A stretch of 64,000 nucleotides of DNA from Litorimonas sp046250185. Its GTDB lineage: Bacteria; Pseudomonadota; Alphaproteobacteria; Caulobacterales; Maricaulaceae. The notes beneath the pieces were generated by a model. It made no database searches. It had not been told where the DNA came from and saw only the letters and a list, made by a program, of their open reading frames with translations. The position numbers and the translations under genes are program-made. The first letter of the stretch is position 1. Each line of letters opens with the position of its first letter. This document shows positions 24,267-34,070 of the stretch, one piece after another. The stretch lies in assembly GCF_046250185.1 (NCBI RefSeq), contig NZ_CP176469.1, one strand, 5' to 3'.

Positions 24267-26558
24267 ATGAATTCTCAGGTGGAATTTTCGACAGAGGACG
24301 CGGCGCCGATTCTGCCCGCTAAGTCATCTGTGCCGCCTGTTTCGCTGGCCCGCCGCGCGCCTAAAATTGTGCAATCCGCCTTCTTTGGCGTCATGTTCAC
24401 AACGGCGATATTCCTGACCGTTTTGGGCGCATTACTGTCTTTCTCGCAAAACGCTGTGCAGGTCGGGCAAGCCTATTCGCTGCTGCAGTTTAATTTATTC
24501 CTGATCATCGCGCTGGCGCTATATCTGGTCTATCGCGTGTGGATCGTCTTGTTTGCCCGCCGCACAGCGCAATCCGCACCTGTATTGCACAGACGAATTG
24601 TGTTCGTCTTTAGTTTGGCCGCTTTGTTGCCAGCGCTCGTTGTGGGCGCTTTCACCATCACCTTGTTTAGTCAAAATATCTCTGGGATTTTTGGAGATCA
24701 AGTGCGCTCTAATATGCAGCAAGCGCAGAATATCCTTGATGATTATGTCGACCAAGAACTCGAGGGTTTGGGCACAGATATTAGCGCCCTAAAACGCGCC
24801 CTTCGCCAGAGCCGCACCACGCTGAACTCACGCATTTCCTACACGGCAGACCTGCAAATTTTCTCCCGCGTGAGGGAGATTGACGCCATCTATGTGCTGG
24901 GGCCAGACGGGTTTATTTTGGCGCGCGTTGAGGGGCCGGATGCCCCAGATTTTCGTTTGCCAGACCGCGCTGTCTTTGAGGGCCTCAAAGGCGATGATGT
25001 GGCCATTCAAACGCGCGATGATAGCAACTACCTGATCGCGATCACGCCGCTGGATAATGCGGGCGAAACCTTCATTTACCTCGGCCAAGTCCTGCGATCA
25101 AAAAACGAAGTCTTGTCTAGCTTAACAGGCATCAAGGATGCGACGGACGAAATATCGCGGTTTAATGCGAACCAATCGCGCATGAATAAGATTTTCGGCC
25201 TGACCTTTGTCGAGACGGCCTTGCTTATTTTGATTGCCTCGATCTGGCTCGGGCTGTTGCTCGCAAACCGCCTGATTGACCCGTTGGCAGGTCTGATCAA
25301 TGCAGCAGAGCGTGTGCGGGCGGGGGATATGTCCGCGCGGGTCAAAGTGCAAGGTCAGTGGGGCGAGATTTCCGATCTTGGCAGCGCCTTTAACCGCATG
25401 ACTCAGCAGCTTAACTCCCAACGTGATGCATTAGTGCGAGAGCATGACCTGTCCGAACAACGGCGCCAATTCTCCGAAGCTGTGCTGTCGGGCGTGAGGG
25501 CTGGCGTGATCGGGTTGAACCAAAACGGCCGTATCACGCTGCTCAACGAATCTGCCAAACGCTTGCTCGGGCCGCGGTCTGATGCCTTGTTAGGGCAACC
25601 CATTTCCGAAGTCTTGGCTGAATTTGCTCCCGCATTCGCCAAAGCGCGCGAGGCGATCACCAGTTCGGCCGAAGATCAAGTGACCCTCGAAATCGATGAC
25701 GTCATGCGCAATTTCGATCTACGTGTGTCCGCTTACGAAGGCGCGCGAAAGGATACTGGCTGGGTGTTGACCTTTGATGATATGACGCGGCTGGTCTCGG
25801 CGCAGCGTCATTCCGCGTGGCGTGAAGTGGCGCGCCGTATCGCACACGAAATTAAAAACCCACTGACGCCGATCCAGCTTTCAGCTGAGCGTTTGCAGCG
25901 AAAATACAGCAAAGAGATCACTTCTGACCCTGAAACATTTGCAAATTGTACCAATACGATCATTCGCCAAGTTGGTAGCTTGGAGCAGATGGTGAATGAG
26001 TTTTCCGCCTTCGCCCGCATGCCCGCACCAGAATTTGAGCCGCTGGACGTCAGCGCGCTGATCGCCAATGTTCTGTTCGAGGAAGGCGTGTCATTCCCCG
26101 ACATTCGCTTCACGCTGGACGGCGGTGTGCCAGATGGGTTGTCCATGCGCGGGGACATGCGCCTGCTCAATCAAGCGCTGACTAATATCTATAAAAACGC
26201 GGGTGAGGCCGTGCTTCGTTTCCAAGATCAAAGCGGAAATAGCGATGTGCAAGGTCTGATCCAAACCGACATCACATTGTCTGATCGTTACGTCAAAATC
26301 TTCATCAGCGATAACGGGCCTGGTTGGCCCTTCGCGGATACAGAGCGATTGCTAGAGCCCTATGTGACGACCCGCGAAACTGGCACAGGACTAGGCCTCG
26401 CGATTGTGAAACGCATTGCCGAAGATCACGGCGGCTCACTCTCGCTAAGTCCCCGCAAAGACGGGCTGCGCGGTGCGGTTGTCTGTTTGAGCCTCCCGAT
26501 CGAACCGCCCCCCGACATTTTACAGCAAGACCCCCAGACTAAAAAGGAAATGCCATGA
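24267..26558 (+). CDS. ntrY: Transmembrane sensor kinase NtrY
   Basis: The 763-residue membrane histidine kinase pairs with NtrX. It has hydrophobic segments in about 35-145 and at 305-335, with a periplasmic or sensing region between. A HAMP domain follows (LANRLIDPLAGLINAAERVR), then PAS (about 385-490) and HisKA with RRIAHEIKNPLTPIQLSAER. The GHKL ATPase has NIYKNAGEAVL, DNGPGW and GTGLGLAIV. NtrYX systems in alphaproteobacteria are linked to nitrogen, envelope and redox/low-oxygen responses. ntrX begins four bases before its end (ATGA). Confidence 0.96.
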   Translation: MNSQVEFSTEDAAPILPAKSSVPPVSLARRAPKIVQSAFFGVMFTTAIFLTVLGALLSFSQNAVQVGQAYSLLQFNLFLIIALALYLVYRVWIVLFARRTAQSAPVLHRRIVFVFSLAALLPALVVGAFTITLFSQNISGIFGDQVRSNMQQAQNILDDYVDQELEGLGTDISALKRALRQSRTTLNSRISYTADLQIFSRVREIDAIYVLGPDGFILARVEGPDAPDFRLPDRAVFEGLKGDDVAIQTRDDSNYLIAITPLDNAGETFIYLGQVLRSKNEVLSSLTGIKDATDEISRFNANQSRMNKIFGLTFVETALLILIASIWLGLLLANRLIDPLAGLINAAERVRAGDMSARVKVQGQWGEISDLGSAFNRMTQQLNSQRDALVREHDLSEQRRQFSEAVLSGVRAGVIGLNQNGRITLLNESAKRLLGPRSDALLGQPISEVLAEFAPAFAKAREAITSSAEDQVTLEIDDVMRNFDLRVSAYEGARKDTGWVLTFDDMTRLVSAQRHSAWREVARRIAHEIKNPLTPIQLSAERLQRKYSKEITSDPETFANCTNTIIRQVGSLEQMVNEFSAFARMPAPEFEPLDVSALIANVLFEEGVSFPDIRFTLDGGVPDGLSMRGDMRLLNQALTNIYKNAGEAVLRFQDQSGNSDVQGLIQTDITLSDRYVKIFISDNGPGWPFADTERLLEPYVTTRETGTGLGLAIVKRIAEDHGGSLSLSPRKDGLRGAVVCLSLPIEPPPDILQQDPQTKKEMP

Positions 26559-27931
26559 TATCCGATGTGCTAATCGTTGAAGACGAGGAAGATATCCGCG
26601 CCATGATCTCTGGTATCTTGGAAGATGAGGGCTACCAAGTCCGCGCTTTTGGTACATCCGAGGCTGCCCTAGATGCTGTGAAAGCGCGTAAACCGAACCT
26701 CGTCGTGCTGGACGTTTGGCTCAAGGGCAGCTCGATGGACGGGATTGAATTGCTCGACCGTCTTAAGACGATGTATGAAGACTTGCCCGTCATTATCATC
26801 AGTGGTCACGGCACGGTCGAGACTGCCGTATCCGCCATTCGCAAGGGCGCTTATGATTACATCGTAAAGCCGTTCAAGGCGGAAAAGCTGATCGTGACGG
26901 CCACGCGGGCCTTGGAAAACGCTCGTCTGCGTCAAGAGAATGAAGAACTAAAAGGCAAAGCGCCGGTGGACAAAGCACTGATTGGTTCATCGCCGCAGAT
27001 TGCACAGTTGCGTACGAAAATTTCTCGCATCGCCGCCACGAATTCTCGTGTGTTAATCACAGGGGCGTCAGGCACGGGTAAAGAGTTGATCGCGCGTTTG
27101 CTGCACAATCAATCCAACCGAGAGTCGGGCCCATTTAAGGCCGTCAATGCGGCGTCCATGGTGCCAGAACGGGTCGAGGAAGAGTTGTTCGGCACAGAGG
27201 GAAGCGACGGAAATGATCTCAAAACGGGCATCCTAGAACGCGCTCATAATGGGACGCTATATCTGGACGAAGTCGCAGACATGCCAATGGAAACACAGGG
27301 CAAGTTATTGCGCCTTCTGGTCGAGCAACGCTTTCAGCGGCTCGGTGGGAATGACGATGTGCAGGTTGATGTTCGCGTGATCACCAGTTCATCGCGCGAT
27401 CTTGCCAAGGAAGTTGGCCTCGGAAAATTCCGCGAAGATCTCTACCATCGCCTAAATGTCATGCCGCTCGAAGCTCCGTCACTTGCGGACCGGCGGGAAG
27501 ATATTCCAGAGTTGGTTGAGCATTTTATTACCCAACTCGCGGCAACCTCTGGCTTACCAGCGCGTAAGATTGGCGATGACGCGATGGCCGCCTTACAAGC
27601 GCATGATTGGCCAGGCAATGTTCGCCAACTACGTAATAATGTCGAGCGTTTGCTGATCCTCGCTACGGGAGAACCGTCTCAACCCATAACGCTGGAAACG
27701 CTGCCGCCTGAAGTGTCTGTCGTGCGCAGTGGGTCGGCCCCCAATGAGAATGAACGCATGATCGGCTTGCCGCTTCGCGATGCCCGCGAACATTTCGAGC
27801 GAGAGTATTTGCAGGCACAGATTGACCGTTTTGGTGGCAATATCTCGCGCACAGCCAGCTTTGTCGGAATGGAGCGTTCTGCCTTGCATCGCAAACTGAA
27901 GTCGCTAGGTTTAGGCAGCGAGCGGGACTAG
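26555..27931 (+). CDS. ntrX: Response regulator NtrX
   Basis: A 458-residue regulator with a receiver domain (1-120; Asp in VVLDVWLKGSSMDG, Lys in VKPFKAEKL), an AAA+ domain with Walker A GASGTGKE and Walker B GTLYLDEVADM, and a short Fis-type C-terminus (GGNISRTASFVGMERSALHR). The expected GAFTGA position reads GSDGNDLKTG after ELFGTE, so the sigma54-contact loop sequence is not conserved though its length is kept. It overlaps ntrY by four bases and completes the dusB-ntrBC-ntrYX operon. trkA follows after 30 bases. Confidence 0.96.
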   Translation: MISDVLIVEDEEDIRAMISGILEDEGYQVRAFGTSEAALDAVKARKPNLVVLDVWLKGSSMDGIELLDRLKTMYEDLPVIIISGHGTVETAVSAIRKGAYDYIVKPFKAEKLIVTATRALENARLRQENEELKGKAPVDKALIGSSPQIAQLRTKISRIAATNSRVLITGASGTGKELIARLLHNQSNRESGPFKAVNAASMVPERVEEELFGTEGSDGNDLKTGILERAHNGTLYLDEVADMPMETQGKLLRLLVEQRFQRLGGNDDVQVDVRVITSSSRDLAKEVGLGKFREDLYHRLNVMPLEAPSLADRREDIPELVEHFITQLAATSGLPARKIGDDAMAALQAHDWPGNVRQLRNNVERLLILATGEPSQPITLETLPPEVSVVRSGSAPNENERMIGLPLRDAREHFEREYLQAQIDRFGGNISRTASFVGMERSALHRKLKSLGLGSERD

Positions 27932-27961
27932 CCCGTTCGTCGAGCAATGCAGGGCTAAACA

Positions 27962-29335
27962 ATGCGAGTCATCATTTGCGGCGCAGGTCGCGTCGGCTAC
28001 GGTCTGGCCTCGCGTCTGGCGACAGAGGGCAATACCGTCACAGTCGTGGACACGACACCAGAATTGATCCGACAGATCACAACGGAACTGGATGTTCGCG
28101 GTGTTGTTGGCCACGGCAGCCACCCTGATGTGTTGGTGCGCGCGGGTATTGAGAGCGCAGATATGCTGATCGCGGTAACCTATGCGGATGAGGTCAATAT
28201 GATGGCCTGCCAAGTCGCGCACTCTCTGTTCAATGTCCCGACCAAAGTCGCCCGTGTCCGCGCGCAGAGCTATCTGCAGAGCGAATGGAACGATTTATAT
28301 AGCCGACAAAACATGCCCATCGATATTATTATCTCGCCAGAAATTGAGATTGGCAAAGCTATTTTACGCCGCCTCAATACACCGGGTGCGTTCAATGTCG
28401 TGCCATTTGGCGAGGGACGTGTGCAATTTCTTGGCGTTCGGATCACAAATGACTGCCCGATCATCGAAACACCCATCAAGCAAATTCCAGATCTGTTTAC
28501 TGGGCTTCACGCTGCGATTGTTGGTATTAAACGCGACGGCGAGATTTTTGCGCCGACGCAGGATGATCCGCTAGAGCCAGGGGATGATGCCTATTTCGTG
28601 ACCCGCGCCGAACATGCGTCGCGACTGCTGGAAGTCATTGGGACACGCGAAGCAAAAGCTCGTCATATTGTCATCGTTGGCGGCGGAAACATTGGGGCAT
28701 ATGTTGCGGGGCAGCTTGAGGCGGTATCGGGGCTTCGGGTGCGAATTATTGAATCGAACAAAGACCGTGCAGAATATGCTGCGCGAAATCTCTCGCGCAC
28801 AGTTATCCTGAACGGCGATGCGATGAATGCGGAAATTCAAGAAGAGGCTGGCGTGGGTCATGCTGAAATGGTGATCTGCCTCACCAATGATGACAAAACG
28901 AATATCCTCTCAGCTGTGCTGGCTAAAAAGCTTGGCGCGAAACACACGATCAGCTTGATCAACGAAGTCTCGATGCAGGATATGCAGACCGAACTTGGCA
29001 TTGATATGGTCATCGACCCCCGCGCCAGCACGATTAGCTCAATCTTGCGTCATGTGCGCCGTGGTCGGATTTTGGATGTCTATACGCTAGAGCAGGGCGG
29101 GGCGGAAGTAATGGAAGGCGAAGTGTTGGACACCTCGCCACTCGCGGGTAAATCGCTGCGTGATGCGGGCCTCGAAGACGGTATTGCGATTGGTGCTGTG
29201 ATTAATAAAACGGGCGTCGTCTTCCCTGATCCTGATCTCCAGATCAAAGCGGGCGACCGTATTATCCTGCTGGCAGAGCGTGCCGCCCTTAAAGGGATCG
29301 AAGCCATGTTCAGGGTTAGCACGGACTACTTCTAG
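27962..29335 (+). CDS. trkA: Trk potassium uptake regulator TrkA
   Basis: A peripheral cytosolic subunit of the Trk potassium transporter. The 457-residue protein has two RCK units, each an NAD-binding Rossmann domain plus a TrkA-C domain. The first begins MRVIICGAGRVGYGLASRL. The second begins at about 230 with IVIVGGGNIGAYVAGQL, followed by an acidic ESNKDRAEYAA strand end. Nucleotide binding gates TrkH. It lies 30 bases after ntrX and 9 bases before trkH, an order common in this class. Confidence 0.97.
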   Translation: MRVIICGAGRVGYGLASRLATEGNTVTVVDTTPELIRQITTELDVRGVVGHGSHPDVLVRAGIESADMLIAVTYADEVNMMACQVAHSLFNVPTKVARVRAQSYLQSEWNDLYSRQNMPIDIIISPEIEIGKAILRRLNTPGAFNVVPFGEGRVQFLGVRITNDCPIIETPIKQIPDLFTGLHAAIVGIKRDGEIFAPTQDDPLEPGDDAYFVTRAEHASRLLEVIGTREAKARHIVIVGGGNIGAYVAGQLEAVSGLRVRIIESNKDRAEYAARNLSRTVILNGDAMNAEIQEEAGVGHAEMVICLTNDDKTNILSAVLAKKLGAKHTISLINEVSMQDMQTELGIDMVIDPRASTISSILRHVRRGRILDVYTLEQGGAEVMEGEVLDTSPLAGKSLRDAGLEDGIAIGAVINKTGVVFPDPDLQIKAGDRIILLAERAALKGIEAMFRVSTDYF

Positions 29336-29344
29336 GGCGTCGTC

Positions 29345-30787
29345 GTGGCCATTACCCGCATCATATTATGGCTTGGCAATAGCTTCGTATTTTGCGCCGC
29401 GCTTTTTGCGATCACCGCGATCACAGCCTTTGTCAGCCTTGATATTACAGGCGCGACCCGCATGGCGTTTTTGACGTTTATCGCGGGTGTCATAGGTGCA
29501 GTTTTGATAGCCATGACGTTCAACACGTCCTCGCGAGAGACCAATGTTGAAGCGATCATTTTCCTGTTTTTATTCTGGCTAACCGTGCCGCTGCTGACCG
29601 CGCTGCCTTTTGTGGTGCTAGAGGGTAGCCCAACCTATTTCGCGGCCTATTTCGAGGCTGTTTCCGCCTTCACCACGACGGGCGCGAGCCAAATTGATGC
29701 GGATTTGCAGCGGCCCGCTTTGCTGTTTTGGCGTTCGCTTTTGCAATGGTTTGGCGGTGTTTGTTCCGCCACGTTTGCCGTTGTGATCCTCGCGGCACTC
29801 AATTTGACAGGCACAGGCGTTCACCGGTCCATGCTGTTCACACGGAAAAAGGGTGAACTATTCGCGCGGTTGCTAAGCATTGGTCGCTTAGTAGCTGGCA
29901 TATATCTGTTCCTTTCGACCATCGGATTTATCTTCATGGTCATTGGCGGCACGCCAGCATTTGATGCGATATGCCTGTCCTTATCAGGTATCAGCACGGG
30001 CGGTCTTGCGCCGCGAACGGGGGCGCTTAGCCTCTATCTCTCGCCGTTTTCCGCAATGATCCTCGCCGTTCTGTGCGCTTTAGGGGCGCTTAATATTGCT
30101 GTGATTTGGGATCTGATGCGGGGCCGTCGCTGGATTGACGTAGTGCGCTTGTTTGGCAATATCGAGCATCGCGGCTGGATGGTCATAACAGGACTGCTGA
30201 TCCTGCTGAGTGTCTTATATATCGGGCCACAATTCCTGTTTGGGCTGATCGTTGACTCAATCTATTTCACCAGTTCAGCGGGCTTTCAATATGATGTGCT
30301 GAGTATTGATTTGCTACCGCCAGTCGTGCTGGTCTGCTTAGCTCTAATCGGCGGCTCGGCGCTATCGACCGCGGGCGGCGTGAAAGTCATTCGAATTTTG
30401 CTTCTGCTCCGTCACCTCGGTACCGATCTCAGCCGCCTGTCGCATCCTTCGCGAATTCTGCCTGTGACGTTTAAATCCTCCGTTATTCCAGATCGTGCAT
30501 TTCTTTCGATCTGGATGTATTTCTTTGGCTATACGCTATGCTTTGGCCTTGGCATCGCAGCCTTTGGCGCAGTGGGGCTGGGCCTAGAAGATGCGATGAC
30601 GGTCAGCGCGGCGACATTGTCGAATATGGGCCCGCTTCTGCCGCTCACACTCCCCGAATCAGGGCTAACATATGCGAGCTTTACGCCGCTACAAATGGCG
30701 GTCGCCTGCGCCCTCATGTTGTTAGGCCGTGTTGAAATTTTAGCCGCGATCGTCCTGTTTACGCCGACTTTTTGGCGCAATACCTAA
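29345..30787 (+). CDS. trkH: Trk potassium uptake channel subunit TrkH
   Basis: A membrane potassium channel subunit of 480 residues with about ten to twelve hydrophobic segments in the four-fold repeat of SKT proteins. Selectivity-filter-like segments include TTTGAS, GISTGGLAPRTG, TSSAGF and SNMGP. Start codon GTG at 29345. It works with TrkA just upstream. The GGSALSTAGGVKVIRILLL segment is the characteristic TrkH loop. Confidence 0.96.
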   Translation: MAITRIILWLGNSFVFCAALFAITAITAFVSLDITGATRMAFLTFIAGVIGAVLIAMTFNTSSRETNVEAIIFLFLFWLTVPLLTALPFVVLEGSPTYFAAYFEAVSAFTTTGASQIDADLQRPALLFWRSLLQWFGGVCSATFAVVILAALNLTGTGVHRSMLFTRKKGELFARLLSIGRLVAGIYLFLSTIGFIFMVIGGTPAFDAICLSLSGISTGGLAPRTGALSLYLSPFSAMILAVLCALGALNIAVIWDLMRGRRWIDVVRLFGNIEHRGWMVITGLLILLSVLYIGPQFLFGLIVDSIYFTSSAGFQYDVLSIDLLPPVVLVCLALIGGSALSTAGGVKVIRILLLLRHLGTDLSRLSHPSRILPVTFKSSVIPDRAFLSIWMYFFGYTLCFGLGIAAFGAVGLGLEDAMTVSAATLSNMGPLLPLTLPESGLTYASFTPLQMAVACALMLLGRVEILAAIVLFTPTFWRNT

Positions 30788-30896
30788 ATTCTGGCAATGT
30801 CACACAAATAGACTTGCAACCGCGAGAGGACTGTTTCAAACAACGCTTGTGGGTTGCGGCCGAAAGAGCCGTCTAAAATAAGAATAGGAAAAAACC

Positions 30897-31145
30897 ATGT
30901 CCGCTGACCGAAAACAAAATCTCCAAGATACATTCCTCAACTCCGTACGGAAGTCAAAAACACCGCTGACGATCTTCCTTGTAAATGGGGTAAAACTGCA
31001 GGGTGTTGTCACATGGTTTGATAATTTTTGCGTGTTGTTGCGCCGTGACGGGCAGGTTCAACTGGTCTATAAGCACGCAATCTCGACGATTATGCCGAGT
31101 GGGACGGTCTCCCTTTTTGACCCTGAGATAGTGGATAACGATTAG
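30897..31145 (+). CDS. hfq: RNA chaperone Hfq
   Basis: An 82-residue Sm-like protein that forms hexamers and helps small RNAs pair with mRNAs. It shows the Sm1 pattern QDTFLNSVRKSKTPLTIFLV and VKLQGVVTWFDNFCVLL, and the Sm2 motif YKHAISTIMPS. The 109-base gap from trkH probably carries its promoter. hflX begins 5 bases after its stop, the standard hfq-hflX pair. AGGAAAA precedes the ATG. Confidence 0.99.
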   Translation: MSADRKQNLQDTFLNSVRKSKTPLTIFLVNGVKLQGVVTWFDNFCVLLRRDGQVQLVYKHAISTIMPSGTVSLFDPEIVDND

Positions 31146-31150
31146 CCCTT

Positions 31151-32470
31151 ATGCATAAAAATGAAGCCCCCCAAGAGCGGGCATTTGTCACTCACCCCCG
31201 ATTTGCCAATGCCCGGGCCAGCGACGCAGATTATGATTTAGAAGAGGCGATTGGCCTTGCTGAGGCTTTGGGTGTCGATCCTGTCAGCTCTAAAATTGTC
31301 CCTATCCGCGAAGTCAAAGTCGCGAATTTCTTTGGCTCTGGCCAGATCGAGGAAATGCTGGCCGATGTCAAAGCCAATGATCTGAACCTATTTATCGTCA
31401 ACGCCGAATTATCTCCGATCCAGCAGCGTAACCTAGAGAATACGCTCGGTATTAAAGTGATTGACCGTACGGGTTTAATTCTGGAAATTTTCGGCCTTCG
31501 TGCTGCAACTAAAGAGGGTAGTTTGCAAGTTGAGCTGGCAAGGCTGGGCTATGAGCGTTCGCGCCTTGTCCGTACGTGGACCCATTTGGAGCGCCAGCGC
31601 GGCGGCACTGGGACTGTTGCGGGTCCAGGTGAAACACAGATCGAGAGCGACCGCCGTGTCCTCAACGATAAAATGACCGTGCTAAAAAAGAAGCTCGAAA
31701 CGGTGCGTCGTACACGCGGCTTGCAACGGAAAAAGCGAGAGCGCGCGCCTGAACGGGTTGTGGCGCTCGTCGGCTATACCAATGCAGGCAAATCGACATT
31801 GTTTAATTTGCTGACCACGGGCGGCGTCTTGGCGCAGGATATGCTCTTTGCTACGCTCGATACCACACACCGTGTTTTGACTTTGCCTGGCGGGCAATCT
31901 GCGATTTTATCAGACACCGTGGGCTTTATCTCCGATTTGCCGACCGAGTTGATCACGGCCTTCCGCGCGACGTTAGAGGAGGTTAAGGAGGCGGATTTGC
32001 TGCTGCATGTCCGCGATATGTCTGACCCGTTGACGGAACGCCGCCGCGAAGAAGTGATGGATGTGCTTAGACAGATCGAGGCGGGGCCAGAACACGGGCA
32101 AGAAATTGTCGAGGTCTGGAACAAGGTCGATTTGCTCTCCGAAGATGCCGCGAATTCTCTCCAAGAGCGCGCTCTAGCGTCACAAGAGATGATGAGCATG
32201 ATGAGTTCCTATGCCGTAAGTTGCCTGACAGGTGAGGGCATGGACGCGTTGCAAGAGGGTATTCAAGAGGCACTAACCGCTGACGATCATGTGCTGGATA
32301 TTAAGATCACGCCTGACGCATTTTCCGCCCGCGCATGGCTGCATGAAAACGGGCACGTGTTGGAAGAAAGCTCTGGCAAGCTCGGCGTCGTCAAGATGAA
32401 AGTGCGCCTATCAGAATCAGATGCAGGCCGTTTCCGCGTCAGTCACCCAGAATTGTTGCAGTCCCTATAG
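31151..32470 (+). CDS. hflX: Ribosome-splitting GTPase HflX
   Basis: HflX binds the ribosome E-site and splits stalled ribosomes. The 439-residue protein has an N-terminal HflX domain, a coiled helical linker (TWTHLERQRGGTGTVAGPGE, then the lysine-rich LKKKLETVRRTR), a G domain with G1 GYTNAGKSTLFN, G3 DTVGFI and G4 NKVD, and a C-terminal domain. It follows hfq and converges on mazG with a six-base overlap of the 3' ends. Confidence 0.97.
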   Translation: MHKNEAPQERAFVTHPRFANARASDADYDLEEAIGLAEALGVDPVSSKIVPIREVKVANFFGSGQIEEMLADVKANDLNLFIVNAELSPIQQRNLENTLGIKVIDRTGLILEIFGLRAATKEGSLQVELARLGYERSRLVRTWTHLERQRGGTGTVAGPGETQIESDRRVLNDKMTVLKKKLETVRRTRGLQRKKRERAPERVVALVGYTNAGKSTLFNLLTTGGVLAQDMLFATLDTTHRVLTLPGGQSAILSDTVGFISDLPTELITAFRATLEEVKEADLLLHVRDMSDPLTERRREEVMDVLRQIEAGPEHGQEIVEVWNKVDLLSEDAANSLQERALASQEMMSMMSSYAVSCLTGEGMDALQEGIQEALTADDHVLDIKITPDAFSARAWLHENGHVLEESSGKLGVVKMKVRLSESDAGRFRVSHPELLQSL

Positions 32471-33223
32471 ATCTGCAGTTTTGGCCGCGACCCATAGCTC
32501 TTCCATCTCGTCTAAACTCATATCTTTCAGGGCTTTAGGGCTATTGTCTTCAACATGATTGAAGCGTTGTGTGAATTTAAGATTGGTGCGGCGTAGCGCG
32601 GCTTCGGGATCAACCCCTGCTTTGCGGGCGATGTTCGTGACCGCAAATAGCAGATCGCCAATTTCGTCTTCAATCGCGTCTGCATCACCGCTCTTTACAG
32701 CCTCGCGAACCTCACCTAATTCCTCTTCAACCTTCTCAAATACGCCGTTCATATCGGGCCAATCAAAGCCGACTTTAGACGCCCGCTTACCGAGCTTCTC
32801 GGCGCGCATCAGGGCGGGCAGGGCTTTGGCCACGCCAGATAAGATGCGGTCATCAGCCTTGCCTTCGCGCTCCTGCGCTTTGATCGCGTCCCAATCGGGC
32901 TTCTCCGCGCCAGCATAGACATCAGGATGTCGGCGCACCATTTTCTCGACCAAGCCATCACAGACATCGTCCATATCAAACGCGCCTTGCTCCTCTGCCA
33001 AGATGGAGTGGAACAGCACTTGGAACAGCAAATCACCCAGTTCATCACGCAGGGACGCCATATCTTGCCGCTCAATCGCATCAGCAACTTCGTAGGCTTC
33101 TTCGATTGTGTAAGGCGCGATCGTCTCAAAACTCTGCGTGCTGTCCCATGGGCAATCCTGACGCAGTCGCGCCATCAAGGCTTTCACCCGTGCATAGGGG
33201 GTTTCGCCGGGAACAGCGCTCAC
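32465..33223 (-). CDS. mazG: Nucleoside triphosphate pyrophosphohydrolase MazG
   Basis: MazG hydrolyses nucleoside triphosphates to monophosphates, cleaning the pool and affecting (p)ppGpp. The 252-residue protein has two MazG domains. The first begins LRQDCPWDSTQSFETIAPYT with metal-binding EEAYE and EELGD-type motifs (LRDELGDLLFQVLFHS). The second shows KVEEELGEVREAV and EDEIGDLLFAVTNIAR. Its start overlaps the ccmD stop by four bases, so it is transcribed at the end of the ccm operon on the reverse strand. Confidence 0.96.
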   Translation of the reverse strand: MSAVPGETPYARVKALMARLRQDCPWDSTQSFETIAPYTIEEAYEVADAIERQDMASLRDELGDLLFQVLFHSILAEEQGAFDMDDVCDGLVEKMVRRHPDVYAGAEKPDWDAIKAQEREGKADDRILSGVAKALPALMRAEKLGKRASKVGFDWPDMNGVFEKVEEELGEVREAVKSGDADAIEDEIGDLLFAVTNIARKAGVDPEAALRRTNLKFTQRFNHVEDNSPKALKDMSLDEMEELWVAAKTADL

Positions 33224-33327
33224 TTGCGCGGCTTTCGGCGTGTCTGAATAATCATAACGCCTAGGATTAGGGCGCTAATCCCGTAACAGGTCCAAATGAA
33301 GGCTGCGTCTTTGCCAAGATCAATCAT
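33220..33327 (-). CDS. ccmD: Heme exporter accessory protein CcmD
   Basis: A 35-residue protein with one transmembrane segment (FIWTCYGISALILGVMII) and a basic tail (RRKPRK). This is the CcmD pattern: it helps release holo-CcmE from the CcmABC complex. The start ATG at 33327 is chosen because the preceding in-frame sequence lies inside ccmC and is not CcmD-like. It overlaps ccmC by four bases and mazG by four. Confidence 0.85.
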   Translation of the reverse strand: MIDLGKDAAFIWTCYGISALILGVMIIQTRRKPRK

Positions 33328-34070
33328 GATGACAGGGTTTCCAATGTGACCGTGGCGGGGGCTTGGGATGGTTTGCGATCTGCCCGCATTGCGACTATCT
33401 CGGCTTCCGTGCCGCGCAGGGCAAACCATGCAAGCAGGAATGTGTAACCCAAGGCCATGACGAGCAAAGGCAATAGGAGCTCTGACGGCAGGCCGGGCGC
33501 ACCTGGTTGGCTGATCGTCGCGGTCTGGTGCAGGCTATTCCACCATTCGACAGAAAATTTGATGATAGGGATATTGATCCAGCCAACCATAGCGAGAATT
33601 GCCGCCAGACGCGCGGCGAGCTGGCGTTTTGGAATGAGCGACCAGAGAGCGATGTAACCCAGATAGATGAAAAACAGCACCAGCACAGACGTCATGCGTC
33701 CGTCCCATTGCCACCACGTACCCCACGCGACTTTGCCCCATAGGCTGCCCGTGACGAGGGCGAGGAAGGTGAAGGCGGCCCCCGGCACGGCGAGACTACG
33801 TGCGGCACTATCCGCTAAGGGATGACGCCAGATAAAGCTGATTAGGCTGGCGACAGCAATGCCTGTATAGGCGGCCATGGCGCACCATGCAGCGGGGACA
33901 TGCACATACATCATGCGCACATTCTGTCCGTGATCTTGTGCGGCAGGTGACCCAATGAGCGAGAAGTAAACCCCTGCCAGCAGCGCGATCATTGCGCCCC
34001 AACCCGCAATAGGCGTGGCAAAGCGTGAAAACCGCAAAAACCGAGCAGGGTTGGCGAGATAGGTAATCAT
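33324..34070 (-). CDS. ccmC: Heme exporter / cytochrome c maturation protein CcmC
   Basis: A membrane protein of about 248 residues with six hydrophobic segments. It has the tryptophan-rich heme-handling motif WGTWWQWDGRMTSVLVLFFI and flanking conserved histidines (MMYVHVPAAW). CcmC attaches heme to CcmE in cytochrome c maturation system I. The start at 34070 (MITYLANPARFLRF) is preferred; a longer frame runs upstream through ccmB and is not expected. It overlaps ccmB by four bases. Confidence 0.96.
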   Translation of the reverse strand: MITYLANPARFLRFSRFATPIAGWGAMIALLAGVYFSLIGSPAAQDHGQNVRMMYVHVPAAWCAMAAYTGIAVASLISFIWRHPLADSAARSLAVPGAAFTFLALVTGSLWGKVAWGTWWQWDGRMTSVLVLFFIYLGYIALWSLIPKRQLAARLAAILAMVGWINIPIIKFSVEWWNSLHQTATISQPGAPGLPSELLLPLLVMALGYTFLLAWFALRGTEAEIVAMRADRKPSQAPATVTLETLSS

